A stretch of DNA of 64,000 nt from Symbiodinium natans (GCA_905221605.1 CAJNDS010000029.1:126001-190000), one strand, 5' to 3'; positions 49,330 through 58,584 are shown, counted from the stretch's first letter. A program made the numbers and translations. The notes: generated by a model from the sequence alone, not told the origin.

Positions 49330-50646
49330 ATGTACCCTTGGGCATTGATGCCACCTTTTGGGACGGAATCCCGTGGCAGCCGTCGTAGGCGCCGCAGCAG
49401 CTCGGACTCACGCTCAAGAGAGCGACCGAGGGATCGTTCGAGGGATCGTCGTAGGTCCAGGAGGACGGAACGCAGCCGTGGGAGTACCCCACCCCGTCGC
49501 GAGACGGCACCACCACCCATGCCACCACCACCTGTGTTACCTCCGGCCAGCCCAGGGCATGTGTGGCAGCAGGTGCCGGTGATGCAACAGCCGGCCTCCC
49601 AAGCTTTGCTTGCACCGAGTGGAATGGGGCGAGAGGCAGCCTCTAGTTGGAGAGACAGTTGGAAGTCTCAGTGGAAGCAGCCCCAACGGAAGCCATGGAA
49701 TAAGTGGCAGTTCGAGACTTGGAAGAAAAACAAGCCTGAAGAAGATCGTGGAAGGCCTGCCGCGAGCTACAATGTTAAGGAGGCCACACCCGAGGAGATC
49801 AAGGCGGCTGAAGCCCGAAAGGCAGCTGCTGAAAAGGCAGAAACAGATGAGCTCCCCCTGGAAGATGAAGAAGCTGATGACGGGGAATACCTCAAAGCCC
49901 TCTGGGAGTCGGCTAACACGGCAGCATGGGCGGCCACGGATCGGCCCCTCAGTGCACGTGAGTTGGTTGAGAAGGGGCAGCTTGAGCCCTGGTGGAAGTA
50001 CCCGTGGCACAAGATTGCGGCCAAATTTTCCGAGGCCTCGGAATACAAGCCCCAGATGTCCCACCTCTCGGTGCCTGATGCAGTGGCTGGCAGAATGGCC
50101 ACGATCATGGGGGCCTTTCGGCACTATGGACGCCCATTGGAGGGCGATGGTGACATGGCCCAAAGGGTTGGGCCAGAGATGTTCACTTTTGATGTCCCGG
50201 GCCAAAACGTTCTGTTCGTGGGCTGCAACATCAAGGGACCGAGCTTCACCCATGACCCCAACTATGCCAGCCAGGCCACGATGTGTCATGGCACAAGTTT
50301 TGCCTCAGTGATTGGCGTGGCCCAATGTGGAGAAATCACTGTGGGGGACAATCGGGAAGATGGCTTCCCGGCTTACGGATTTAGTGCTCGTGGTGCCCTG
50401 GTGGGATACTCGAAAGATTCCATGGTGGCAGCTGTGAAGAAGACAGCGAGCCGAGCTAAGTCCCTCGGAGGGGCTATGCTGGTGGTGGAAGCTGAGCTCC
50501 CGGGGCCCACCCCTCAAGTGGAAGGTGGGCACGATTACCTCCACTCGGCGTGCAGAGACTCGGGCTCAGTACGCTCTGGTGAGCATTTTCTGCTCTCGCC
50601 CAAGCATGTCGTGCTTCGTGGCATAGCAGTGGGGTGGCCTCGCTGA
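49330..50646 (+). CDS. YR element ORF d: RS-rich protein with a globular C-terminal domain (438 aa)
   Basis: First ATG at 49330. Residues about 13-55 are Arg/Ser-rich, like an SR domain; then a Pro-rich segment, a Trp/Lys-rich segment, an acidic helix (about 150-200), and a globular domain (about 250-438). That domain contains FTFDVPGQNVLFVGCNIKG, then MCHGTSFASVIGVAQCGEI. The HGT...I...G.I pattern recalls ADP-ribosyltransferase folds, but downstream signature residues are not clear. Unknown function. It lies upstream of the recombinase ORF on the same strand. Confidence 0.6.
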   Translation: MYPWALMPPFGTESRGSRRRRRSSSDSRSRERPRDRSRDRRRSRRTERSRGSTPPRRETAPPPMPPPPVLPPASPGHVWQQVPVMQQPASQALLAPSGMGREAASSWRDSWKSQWKQPQRKPWNKWQFETWKKNKPEEDRGRPAASYNVKEATPEEIKAAEARKAAAEKAETDELPLEDEEADDGEYLKALWESANTAAWAATDRPLSARELVEKGQLEPWWKYPWHKIAAKFSEASEYKPQMSHLSVPDAVAGRMATIMGAFRHYGRPLEGDGDMAQRVGPEMFTFDVPGQNVLFVGCNIKGPSFTHDPNYASQATMCHGTSFASVIGVAQCGEITVGDNREDGFPAYGFSARGALVGYSKDSMVAAVKKTASRAKSLGGAMLVVEAELPGPTPQVEGGHDYLHSACRDSGSVRSGEHFLLSPKHVVLRGIAVGWPR

Positions 50647-50849
50647 AAGGGTGAGCCGGACCCTTAGTATGAACAGCACGGGCTGCAGCGATCGGGCAGA
50701 TCGGAAACAATCAATTTGCACATGAGCGTGTTGCGTGACTGCACAGTATCCAATGCCACAGCAGGGATAACTCAACATGTTGCTTTTCTTGAAAGATTGG
50801 CTCAGTGTTCATGTAGTATCTGGGGATTGCCGGATTGGTATCCTTTCTC

Positions 50850-52571
50850 ATGTCTGGTCGAGACCCAAGTTCCAGCGAGACTGAATTGTTCTTTCGTAAC
50901 CAGATCCATGCAAGATCATCTTTGCCCAGCCAACCCTGGGAACAGCCGAGCATGTTGTGCATTTTTGACCCGATGAAGGCGATGTTCCCTCAAAGGTTGG
51001 GAGTGCCTTATCAGGGTGGGAGAACACTGCCGACGACCACCTCAGCAGCTGACATGCAGTCTTCGACAAGTGTAGCAGATCAAGCAACGTCGCATTGTCA
51101 GGCCTGGACCCGTGCAGTTAAGGCCCGTCGGGGAGCGAGCTCGCGAGACCGTCAGCACGAGGCTTATCAGAAAGTTTTGCTCTTGCTACAATCCTTTTCG
51201 AGTTTCTTTGACTTGTGCACTCTCATGGAAGATGATTCAGAGAGTGGTCAGGATTCTCTGCAAGCGATTTTAGCTGGAAAATCCCCAGCCACAGTCTTGA
51301 AGCATGTGGGGCCAATCCGCACTTTTTGTGAATGGCTGGTAAAGTCAGGGAACCTTCCTCCTTTTCCTGAGAAAGCTGTTTGGTCGTTTGTCAATTGCGT
51401 CTTGAAGATGCCCAGAACGGCTGCATCCACTTTGGATACATGTCTGAAAGCAATTAAGTGGAGTTATCATGCCCTGGGATTGCGGGTACGTCTTGAGGTT
51501 TTTCAGAGTGCACGTGTCAATGGACTGGTGGCTAAAGCTCTGGCCAACAAGTGTCCATGGGACCCGGCTCCCCCTCTGCGAGTACACGAGGTGTTGCAGC
51601 TTCATGCAATTGCTCAGGATGAGGGCATATCCCTTATTGACAGATGTGGTGCAGTTCATTTTCTGGCTATGCTCTATGGCAGGGCTAGAGCTTCCGATGT
51701 CCGTTGTATTCAACCCTTGATCATCGACAAGAGTGGTTCGGATTGGAGTCATGGTTTCATTGAGTTAGGTACCCTTTACCATAAAACTTCACGACTTGAT
51801 GCTCAACAACGCCGAATCCTTCCTTTGGTGATTCCGGGAATTGGTATTGCTAAAGTCCCCTTGGGACAAATGCTGCTGGAATTGAGAGATGAAGCTGGGT
51901 TGCTGAATGATGGGATTGACGTCCCTTTCTTACCGGCCCCCCGGCCTGATGGTAGTTGGTCCTCTGACCCACTGTCTTCTAGTGAAGTGACCCGCTGGTT
52001 GCGTTTTCTGCTTCCTCGCCCCGATTCAGAGAAGCCATTGTCTAGCCATTCTCTCAAGGCGACCACCCTGGTGTGGTGCTCTAAATTCGGCATGCTGAGG
52101 GAGACCAAGCGTGTTCTTGGTCATCACGCTGACGCTGCTACAGGATCAGATGCGGTGTACGGTCGGGAGCTGCAGAGTGCTGCGTTACGTGAGTACATCA
52201 TTATCCTGGAAGCGGTTGCGTCAGGAAAATTTTTTCCTGACCAAACTAGGAGTGGCCACTTCGCTCAAGGCTGGAACCGTCAAAAGATCATGGAATCTGC
52301 TGCGGTTGCACCTGGAGATGATGAGACTACTCAGGGGGACACGGCTGACGATCAGGACGCTGCATTAGCTGTTGTTTCCGATGCCTCTGACTCTGAGGAA
52401 GATAATTCGGAGAGCCCCTCGTACTGGGCTCACCCTACAAGTCAGGTCTTGCACAGAACCACACTTGGATCTGCTTTGTTTTTGTGTGGTAGAGCTTTTG
52501 GTGATCATTACCGCCGCGTCCCTATGGTTAGGGCACATGCTTACCCTCAGTGTTCTAAATGTTTCTCTTAA
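50850..52571 (+). CDS. tyrosine recombinase of the YR element (573 aa)
   Basis: First ATG at 50850. Core-binding-like helical region (about 110-230), catalytic domain (about 235-450). Box I Arg280 in GRARASDV; box II His400 in HSLK, with Lys403 where Arg is usual; LGHHAD about 20 residues on; nucleophile Tyr437 in AVYGREL. The C-terminal tail is acidic (DSEEDNSES) and ends Cys-rich. It would cut at the AAG core, integrating a circular double-stranded DNA intermediate. DIRS-group elements use such an enzyme instead of a DDE integrase. Confidence 0.88.
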   Translation: MSGRDPSSSETELFFRNQIHARSSLPSQPWEQPSMLCIFDPMKAMFPQRLGVPYQGGRTLPTTTSAADMQSSTSVADQATSHCQAWTRAVKARRGASSRDRQHEAYQKVLLLLQSFSSFFDLCTLMEDDSESGQDSLQAILAGKSPATVLKHVGPIRTFCEWLVKSGNLPPFPEKAVWSFVNCVLKMPRTAASTLDTCLKAIKWSYHALGLRVRLEVFQSARVNGLVAKALANKCPWDPAPPLRVHEVLQLHAIAQDEGISLIDRCGAVHFLAMLYGRARASDVRCIQPLIIDKSGSDWSHGFIELGTLYHKTSRLDAQQRRILPLVIPGIGIAKVPLGQMLLELRDEAGLLNDGIDVPFLPAPRPDGSWSSDPLSSSEVTRWLRFLLPRPDSEKPLSSHSLKATTLVWCSKFGMLRETKRVLGHHADAATGSDAVYGRELQSAALREYIIILEAVASGKFFPDQTRSGHFAQGWNRQKIMESAAVAPGDDETTQGDTADDQDAALAVVSDASDSEEDNSESPSYWAHPTSQVLHRTTLGSALFLCGRAFGDHYRRVPMVRAHAYPQCSKCFS

Positions 52572-52717
52572 AGCCAAATTTCCCCTGATGGGGAGATGGT
52601 GAGTGCGAACGCCGTTGTAAAATAGCAGTGTGAGGTCACAGTCATGACAGCTTGCAGAATCGAGTGTGAGGCTTTTGCTTGTGAGTGTTTGTTTGGCTCG
52701 TCTAGCTTGTAGCGACC

Positions 52718-54004
52718 ATGACAAGTTCAGTGGATTCGGCCCCATACTTCCTCCAACGAGCAGAGGAGATTTTGTTAACCAAGCGGGTCGTTGAAGCACT
52801 GACTGCCAAAGGAGTCAAAACCTTGGCTCAGCTAGCTTTCTGCGTGGGCCAACCGGGGCAACTCCTAGCTCAATCTGACTTCGATACATGGAGCACATCA
52901 GTATTGGCGGACCTTACGGTGGGCGAAAAGGCATCACTGAGAAGGGTGATTCTTGAGGCCCAGACGATGTTGGTAGCCTCCCTTAAGGACATGGCAGAAC
53001 CATCCGAGGGTGTCTCACCTAAGAAGGTGGGACTCGCTGAGCGCAATGCACGTATGGACCAGTTACGCACTCAGCTTTCGGGGATTTCCCTGACTGGCCA
53101 GTTAGAGCCTAGTCATGCCTTGTTGGACATGACCGTTCAGCAGTGGGAAAACCGATGCCTTAAGTACATCGGCCCGGAGAAATGCCACAGCCGCGAAGAA
53201 GTTCAGAACCTAAAGCCGTTAACCACCAGCCTCTCCCTCGAAGGGGGCAAACTCAAAGTCACGGAGTCCTCTGGCATGGAAGATCGTGACATAGAGGGAT
53301 CCCTCCAGGTGCTCAATGCCCTTAGACGGCGAGGAGTTGCATACGCATTCGCCAGGTTGATTAGCTGGGACAAGCATGAGGCCTACGTCTCCTCGCTGTT
53401 CAAGTACCTCACCAAACCAGCTCAACAAGGTTATCGTAAGGTTTCCTTGAGGCAGATTCTGCGAGCTGACAAGCTAGCTTTCGCAAAGATGGCTGAGGCA
53501 GGAGCAGAGGTTCGTGCAGACGCATCGGGGACCTTGCCTTTGGATGCTAGGATATCTTCGGTGCTGCAGGATTACGATTTGATCGTTGCGCTCCTTCCTT
53601 TGGGGGATTTTGAAGGTGGAGGCAAGTTGAGAATGGGAAAAGGCAACCGGAGTCATCCGTACGAGCATGCTACGAACAAGGGCAAGCCGGGCAAGGGGAA
53701 GTCTTTTTGGAGCCCTAAGGGCTTTGAGTCATGGCCTGCAAAGGGTAAACCCTCGCCCAAGGGCAAGGAGAAGGCTGGCATCGGGAAAGGTTACGGGGCT
53801 GGCAAGTCGGAATGGTTACCTGAGGGCCTGCGTTACCAGGGAGCGTCTGCATGGAATAAGAAGGGCAACAAGGTCTGCTACGGTTTCAACCTCGGCGGGT
53901 GCACGGATGCCAATTGTCAGAAGGGTGATCATGGGTGCATCATCTACAAGTGTGGTGGTGACCACCCGGTTACCAAGTGCCCGTTGAAGCCTAAGAAGCT
54001 GTGA
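52718..54004 (+). CDS. Gag-like protein with zinc finger (428 aa)
   Basis: ATG at 52718. Helical first half, basic Lys/Gly-rich region (about 305-385, KGKPGKGKSFWSPKG), then a Cys/His cluster CYGFNLGGCTDANCQKGDH and CGGDHPVTKC (about 387-421). It ends with TGA at 54002-54004 followed by CTAG, and the same frame stays open into Pol. Nucleocapsid-like RNA binding is inferred. Confidence 0.75.
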   Translation: MTSSVDSAPYFLQRAEEILLTKRVVEALTAKGVKTLAQLAFCVGQPGQLLAQSDFDTWSTSVLADLTVGEKASLRRVILEAQTMLVASLKDMAEPSEGVSPKKVGLAERNARMDQLRTQLSGISLTGQLEPSHALLDMTVQQWENRCLKYIGPEKCHSREEVQNLKPLTTSLSLEGGKLKVTESSGMEDRDIEGSLQVLNALRRRGVAYAFARLISWDKHEAYVSSLFKYLTKPAQQGYRKVSLRQILRADKLAFAKMAEAGAEVRADASGTLPLDARISSVLQDYDLIVALLPLGDFEGGGKLRMGKGNRSHPYEHATNKGKPGKGKSFWSPKGFESWPAKGKPSPKGKEKAGIGKGYGAGKSEWLPEGLRYQGASAWNKKGNKVCYGFNLGGCTDANCQKGDHGCIIYKCGGDHPVTKCPLKPKKL

Positions 54005-54008
54005 CTAG
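54002..54008 (+). promoter_or_regulatory. UGA-CUAG stop-readthrough context between Gag and Pol
   Basis: Gag's TGA is followed by CTAG; the downstream codons continue in the same frame without a stop to the Pol ATG at 54053 and beyond. UGA CUA(G) is the best-known leaky stop context in eukaryotes. Confidence 0.6.
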
Positions 54009-54052
54009 GTGATCCTGGTCTTGATGAGACTTCGCTGGTTCAGGACGTTGAG

Positions 54053-57000
54053 ATGGTTCCTCAGGATGAATCCGTTAGTGGCATCATCTTGGCTTCGACC
54101 CAGGAAGTTGACAGGGAGGCCTTACCTCCAGGTGCGGGATTGGACCCCGTGTCTGGAGTTGGGGTTGCCAACGATTTTGAGTGTGATGTTGAGTGTTCTT
54201 TACCAATAGCTTCGATGCCGTCGACCACAACACTGCCAGTTTTCCAGACCGGCGGGGAGACATCTCCTCGGAGCGAGCAGTGTTCTTCGGCTACAGAGCC
54301 GCAACAAATTTTCTCGAACGAACAGCACGAGGGACCTACTCGTGCGATCCTACAATGTTTTGCTGGGCAGGCCCGTGTGGCTGCAGCCCTGCTTGCACAG
54401 GGTTATTTTGCTTATGGAGTGGATCGTGTTAAACACAAATCCGCTATGGCACCTGTTTTGCAAATGGACCTGTCCTCTCGGACGGCTTGTGATTCTGTTC
54501 TTACTTGGTTGGACACACAAAAGATTGCGGGGGTGCTGATTTGCATACCAAAGCTCACCTTGGACCCCATCTCTGCGGCATTTGCTTTCGCGGTTATCAA
54601 TGGATGCCTCGATAGAGACCTGCCGTTAGTGGTAGAAGGTTCTTGCAAGTCCCCATTTTGGGAAAATTTGAACCAACTTCCAGACGCTCAGCAGGCACCC
54701 CATTGGATCGAAGTGGAATGGGGATGCTGGACTCCTGCGAGTCCGCAGCGGAGTTTCGTGATGTCGAACCTCCCTGAAATCACCACGGTTAGGCGTGAAG
54801 GACGAGAACAGACAGGGAAGCTGACAAAACCAGAGACCTCCTCGGGGGCCTACCCCCGTGGTTTTGCAACTGCATTGGCCGAGGTCTTTGTGGCTGGCGT
54901 CACAGCGAGAAAGCTTTTGTGCCAAAACCCTTCTTTGGCCAATAAAGCCATTCGAGTGTCAGCCATGCACCAACCTCGAGGGCATTTGAATGAAGTCATG
55001 CCGGAATGGAAGGTGGTCGTCTATGTGCTGCTGCCTAGATCAGTGACTGAGGACCCTTTCTCAGGACGCAAGCGTCTCAAGCAGGAGTGGCCGATTCCGG
55101 ATGGCGTCCGAGTGTTGCCTGGGATGCCCACCCTGCCGGTGGATTCTCAGCTTCTGTCGCGGACTCAGACAGGGGGGAACTTGAGCCCGCAACTTCAGCA
55201 GGCAATGCAAGAACTGGATGGTGCCTCGGTGCTGAGAGTGGGGATTCCTTGGGATCCGATTGAATTTATTGGAAAAGCAGCAAAGCTAGGACACCCTTAT
55301 CATCAGCTATCTAAGTGCAACAAACCATTAGAGGAGTTGATCCAGCAACTTGTTCATCGTCCAGGTTCGGTGAGATCACAGAGAAAGTTTTACCTTGAGA
55401 AATGGGCTAGAAGAGCCAAAGAACTGGAGCCAGAGGAAGCACAGTTGAAGGCTGGCATGTCCACCCATCGAGGAGCGATCCTCGGGCCGAAACGCATCCT
55501 TCTTTTCCAAGAAATGCTTCAAGACATTCAATATGATGATATGGGCGTGGTGCAGGAGCTCATTCAAGGAGCCACACTCACAGGCCCGATCCCAGTGACG
55601 GGAGTTTTGGATGCGAAGCTGAAGCCAGCCAGGATGGACATTGAACAACTCGTGGACATGTCCGAACAGGTGTGTGAACAGATTTTCACCAGGACCATAT
55701 CCAGTGGTGATAGAAACATGGACACGCTGTTGTGGGAGAAAACGTTAGAGGAAGTCGAGAAGGGTCATCTTGCAGGACCTTTCGACGTTTGCCATTTACC
55801 CAAAGGTTGTTTGGTGAGTTCCAGATTCCCTCTGATGCAAGGAGGAAAACTCCGACCTATCGACAACTATTCCTCCAGTCTCATTAATGACACGGTCACC
55901 GTCTCCGAGAAACCTGTTACGCATTCAATCGATGAGATTGCCCTCCTAATTACCAAGCTGTCGAAGGCAGCTAGGAAGAAAGGACTGTTGGAACTCTTTG
56001 GGAAGACGGCTGACCTTAAAAGTGCCTATCGACAGCTGGCCATTTCAGATGAAAGCTTGAGATTTTCATACTTAGCAGTGTACGACCCGGTCGAGGGGAA
56101 GCCCAAATTGTTCAAGCAACTGGCGGTGCCTTTTGGTTCCACGAAAGCAGTATACTTCTTCTTGAGGGTTGCGAGGGCACTTTGGACGATCCTGGTGAAA
56201 GGTGCCAGAATCCCTACAACGAATTACTTTGACGACTTTGTTCTCCTCGCATTGAGTGGTGACAGGAGTTCATGTGGGTATACGTTCGACGAGGTCATGA
56301 AACTGTTAGGTTGGAAGCTGTCATCAGACAAGACCACGGAGTGGGACACGAGTTTTGAAGCTTTGGGCGTTTTGTTTGAGCTGGACCAAACAGGAACAGG
56401 GGTCCTGAAAGTTAGGAACACCGAACGAAGGCGTCGGGAGTTGGTCACAGCCATCAGAGGTTTCTTGGAGAATGGTCTGATGGGCCAGAAGGAGGCCTTG
56501 CAATTGAGGGGCCGTTTACAGTTTGCACAAGCCCAGTTCTTTGGAAGGTTGGGCAGGAGATGCCTGGTCGAGATCACGAGACATGCATATGGTGGAAGGC
56601 TGAAAATTCCGGGATACACCAAAGAACTCTTGGAAGAGTTTTGCAAGTTCTTAGATGCTGCTCAGCCAAGGTTGGTGGGACAGGTGTCATGCAGATCGTT
56701 CATGATACTTACCGATGCAGCCTTCGAAACCGAGACAAGGTCTGGGGGCTTAGGTGGTGTGCTCCTTACGGGGAGTGGGACAGCACTGTCCTTCTTCAGC
56801 GTGCCGATCTCAGAACTCCAGACTCAAGCGATAGCCACAGAGGAAGAGCAGACCATTATTTACGAACTGGAAATGCTTGGGGTTTTGGTTGGTTTAAAGT
56901 TGCTGACAAGCAAGACTGCAGCTTTTGCTGAATCGTATTCCCAGCATGGAGCAACTGCTGGAACTGGGGTAATCATTTACCTCGACAATGATGCAGCCCG

Positions 57001-57250
57001 ACACGCCTACATCGCGGGATCTGCCAAGAAAGGAGTCGCTGGGATGTTGGTGGATGAAGCAAACTTCCTGGAATATGTTCACGGATTTTTACCGTGGTAT
57101 GCAAGGGTTGCCTCCCCAGCGAATCTTGCAGATCAACCTTCAAGGTTCCAACTTGATTTAGTTAGGAAGTTAGGATTCAAGGACGAATCGCTAGAAGCGA
57201 GCAGGATAGTTTCAGCGATCGAGAAGAGAGCCTCGAAACTGAAGGTTTGA
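54053..57250 (+). CDS. YR element Pol: methyltransferase-like domain, reverse transcriptase, RNase H (1065 aa)
   Basis: ATG at 54053, in frame with Gag. Residues about 95-290: AdoMet-methyltransferase-like, with LQCFAGQARVAAALLAQGYF (a glycine-poor loop then GVDRVKH) and VLICIPKLT where a catalytic loop would lie. RT from about 598: GKLRPIDNYSS, TADLKSAYRQLAI, AVPFGSTKAVYFF and catalytic YFDD at 725-728. RNase H-like: ILTDAAFE (about 886), YELEMLGVLVGL, YLDNDAARH (about 976), and WYARVASPANLADQPSRF near the end. Stop at 57250, 17 bp before B1. Open throughout. Confidence 0.88.
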   Translation: MVPQDESVSGIILASTQEVDREALPPGAGLDPVSGVGVANDFECDVECSLPIASMPSTTTLPVFQTGGETSPRSEQCSSATEPQQIFSNEQHEGPTRAILQCFAGQARVAAALLAQGYFAYGVDRVKHKSAMAPVLQMDLSSRTACDSVLTWLDTQKIAGVLICIPKLTLDPISAAFAFAVINGCLDRDLPLVVEGSCKSPFWENLNQLPDAQQAPHWIEVEWGCWTPASPQRSFVMSNLPEITTVRREGREQTGKLTKPETSSGAYPRGFATALAEVFVAGVTARKLLCQNPSLANKAIRVSAMHQPRGHLNEVMPEWKVVVYVLLPRSVTEDPFSGRKRLKQEWPIPDGVRVLPGMPTLPVDSQLLSRTQTGGNLSPQLQQAMQELDGASVLRVGIPWDPIEFIGKAAKLGHPYHQLSKCNKPLEELIQQLVHRPGSVRSQRKFYLEKWARRAKELEPEEAQLKAGMSTHRGAILGPKRILLFQEMLQDIQYDDMGVVQELIQGATLTGPIPVTGVLDAKLKPARMDIEQLVDMSEQVCEQIFTRTISSGDRNMDTLLWEKTLEEVEKGHLAGPFDVCHLPKGCLVSSRFPLMQGGKLRPIDNYSSSLINDTVTVSEKPVTHSIDEIALLITKLSKAARKKGLLELFGKTADLKSAYRQLAISDESLRFSYLAVYDPVEGKPKLFKQLAVPFGSTKAVYFFLRVARALWTILVKGARIPTTNYFDDFVLLALSGDRSSCGYTFDEVMKLLGWKLSSDKTTEWDTSFEALGVLFELDQTGTGVLKVRNTERRRRELVTAIRGFLENGLMGQKEALQLRGRLQFAQAQFFGRLGRRCLVEITRHAYGGRLKIPGYTKELLEEFCKFLDAAQPRLVGQVSCRSFMILTDAAFETETRSGGLGGVLLTGSGTALSFFSVPISELQTQAIATEEEQTIIYELEMLGVLVGLKLLTSKTAAFAESYSQHGATAGTGVIIYLDNDAARHAYIAGSAKKGVAGMLVDEANFLEYVHGFLPWYARVASPANLADQPSRFQLDLVRKLGFKDESLEASRIVSAIEKRASKLKV

Positions 57251-57267
57251 CACATGGCTCAAGGGAA

Positions 57268-57505
57268 TGGGGAAAGGAGCCCTGTGTCTCACAGGACCTT
57301 CGAGACTCAACGACAGTCTTGGGTCTTACAGGAGGGATTAAGATCCAACCAGCCGTGATCGGTACTGTTTCCCCACTACGTGAAAAGATTCGAAAGTGTG
57401 CGAGTGATTTGAGCAGAATGCATGATGCTTTGTGAAGAGAGGGTCATGCTGGTGTGTTCAAACATGACATGACATTTCAAGACAAGCACGGTTTTGAACA
57501 ATAAG
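57268..57505 (+). repeat. B1 internal repeat (238 bp)
   Basis: Matches 58347-58584 with one difference seen; ends CAATAAG, and the AAG also starts A2. Confidence 0.95.
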
Positions 57506-57764
57506 TATCGTTCTTCGAAAACCTGGAGAAGATAGAGCTTTATTGTTCAATGAAAACAACATTCGAAATGTTACAGTGATCAAAACATTTGGTTGTTGTT
57601 TTAGTGCTTGCCTTTTTGCATGACGGTATTTCCACTGCTCGATCATTTTGTACTTGTCTGGGTATGATTGGTACTTACTGTATACACCCGTCGCAGCGGG
57701 ACCTCTCGAGGGGCAGGATGCCCGGAAAGTGCTCTTAGAGGCTGATAGATCAATTTTTGAAAAA
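57503..57764 (+). repeat. A2 internal repeat (262 bp)
   Basis: Matches A1 (47377-47638) without visible difference; overlaps B1 by AAG. Confidence 0.95.
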
Positions 57765-58006
57765 CCCACCCTCGCCGCCCTTGTTTATTAATTTGTGATT
57801 TTTGTGACTTCGTCAGGAGATGTTGTAGTCTGCACAAGATGCTGTGATCGGATTTGAGAGGGTAACCGGCAGCTCAGCAAGAATGCTACAATCAGGGACC
57901 TTTGTTCGCGTGGGCCTTACTCTGGGTGATGACAGTTTGCTTACCTGCTTGATGCATACAGGCTCGAGTATTACTCTTCTTGCCACTCTACCTTTCAGCA
58001 CTCTTC

Positions 58007-58252
58007 ATGGCTCGGTCGTTGACACGAGATCAGCTAAATGATTTTCGAGTGTGGCTTCACTCTTTGAATATGGATTCCCTCGTGAAGGTGGCTGAGGTTT
58101 TGGACGATCTCATGGCAGACCGTGAAATGCAGCAACGAGAGGCTGCTGCAGCTCTTCATTCTCAGTGGCAGTTTGTGAACCCTGAACCTGATTTGGAGCA
58201 GCCCAGTGGGGCTGCCTCGTCAAGCTCTCAGCGACAGCCCGAAACTTCTTGA
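58007..58252 (+). CDS. conserved small ORF between A2 and B2 (81 aa)
   Basis: ATG at 58007. MARSLTRDQLNDFRVWLHSL, then SLVKVAEVLDDLMADRE and WQFVNPEPDLEQ, ending Ser/Gln-rich. Homologous to 44196-44450. Acidic-basic helical protein; no family recognised. DIRS-group elements are not known to me to carry an ORF at this place. Confidence 0.65.
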   Translation: MARSLTRDQLNDFRVWLHSLNMDSLVKVAEVLDDLMADREMQQREAAAALHSQWQFVNPEPDLEQPSGAASSSSQRQPETS

Positions 58253-58346
58253 CTTATTGTGCTGAACCTGCTGAATATTCTGTTCAGGCCGTCAACTCAG
58301 GTTGAACCTGTGAGAGGTAGTGAGTTAGCTGACATTTTCCCCCCGG

Positions 58347-58584
58347 TGGGGAAAGGAGCCCTGTGTCTCACAGGACCTTCGAGACTCAACAACAGTCTTG
58401 GGTCTTACAGGAGGGATTAAGATCCAACCAGCCGTGATCGGTACTGTTTCCCCACTACGTGAAAAGATTCGAAAGTGTGCGAGTGATTTGAGCAGAATGC
58501 ATGATGCTTTGTGAAGAGAGGGTCATGCTGGTGTGTTCAAACATGACATGACATTTCAAGACAAGCACGGTTTTGAACAATAAG
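58347..58584 (+). repeat. B2 terminal repeat (238 bp)
   Basis: Right end of the element, ending AAG at 58582-58584, followed by GTAGACATCAGG of the host. Confidence 0.95.

Larger units (their letters stand above)
47377..58584 (+). mobile_element. complete YR retroelement (DIRS/PAT/Ngaro-like), 11.2 kb
   Basis: Split direct repeats in the order A1 (47377), ORFs, B1 (57268), A2 (57503), B2 (58347). The right end of B and the left end of A share AAG, and B1-A2 is joined exactly at that AAG. This is what a circular intermediate inserted by a tyrosine recombinase gives. No target duplication is expected, and none is seen. It encodes a tyrosine recombinase, Gag, RT/RNase H and several extra ORFs. 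A1 and A2 appear identical and B1 and B2 nearly so, so it is young. Confidence 0.93.

Noticed and set aside
57251-57263. GGCTCAAG after the Pol stop as a spliced-leader relic
   Set aside because: Only 8 nt match and it is inside the element next to B1; too short to claim.
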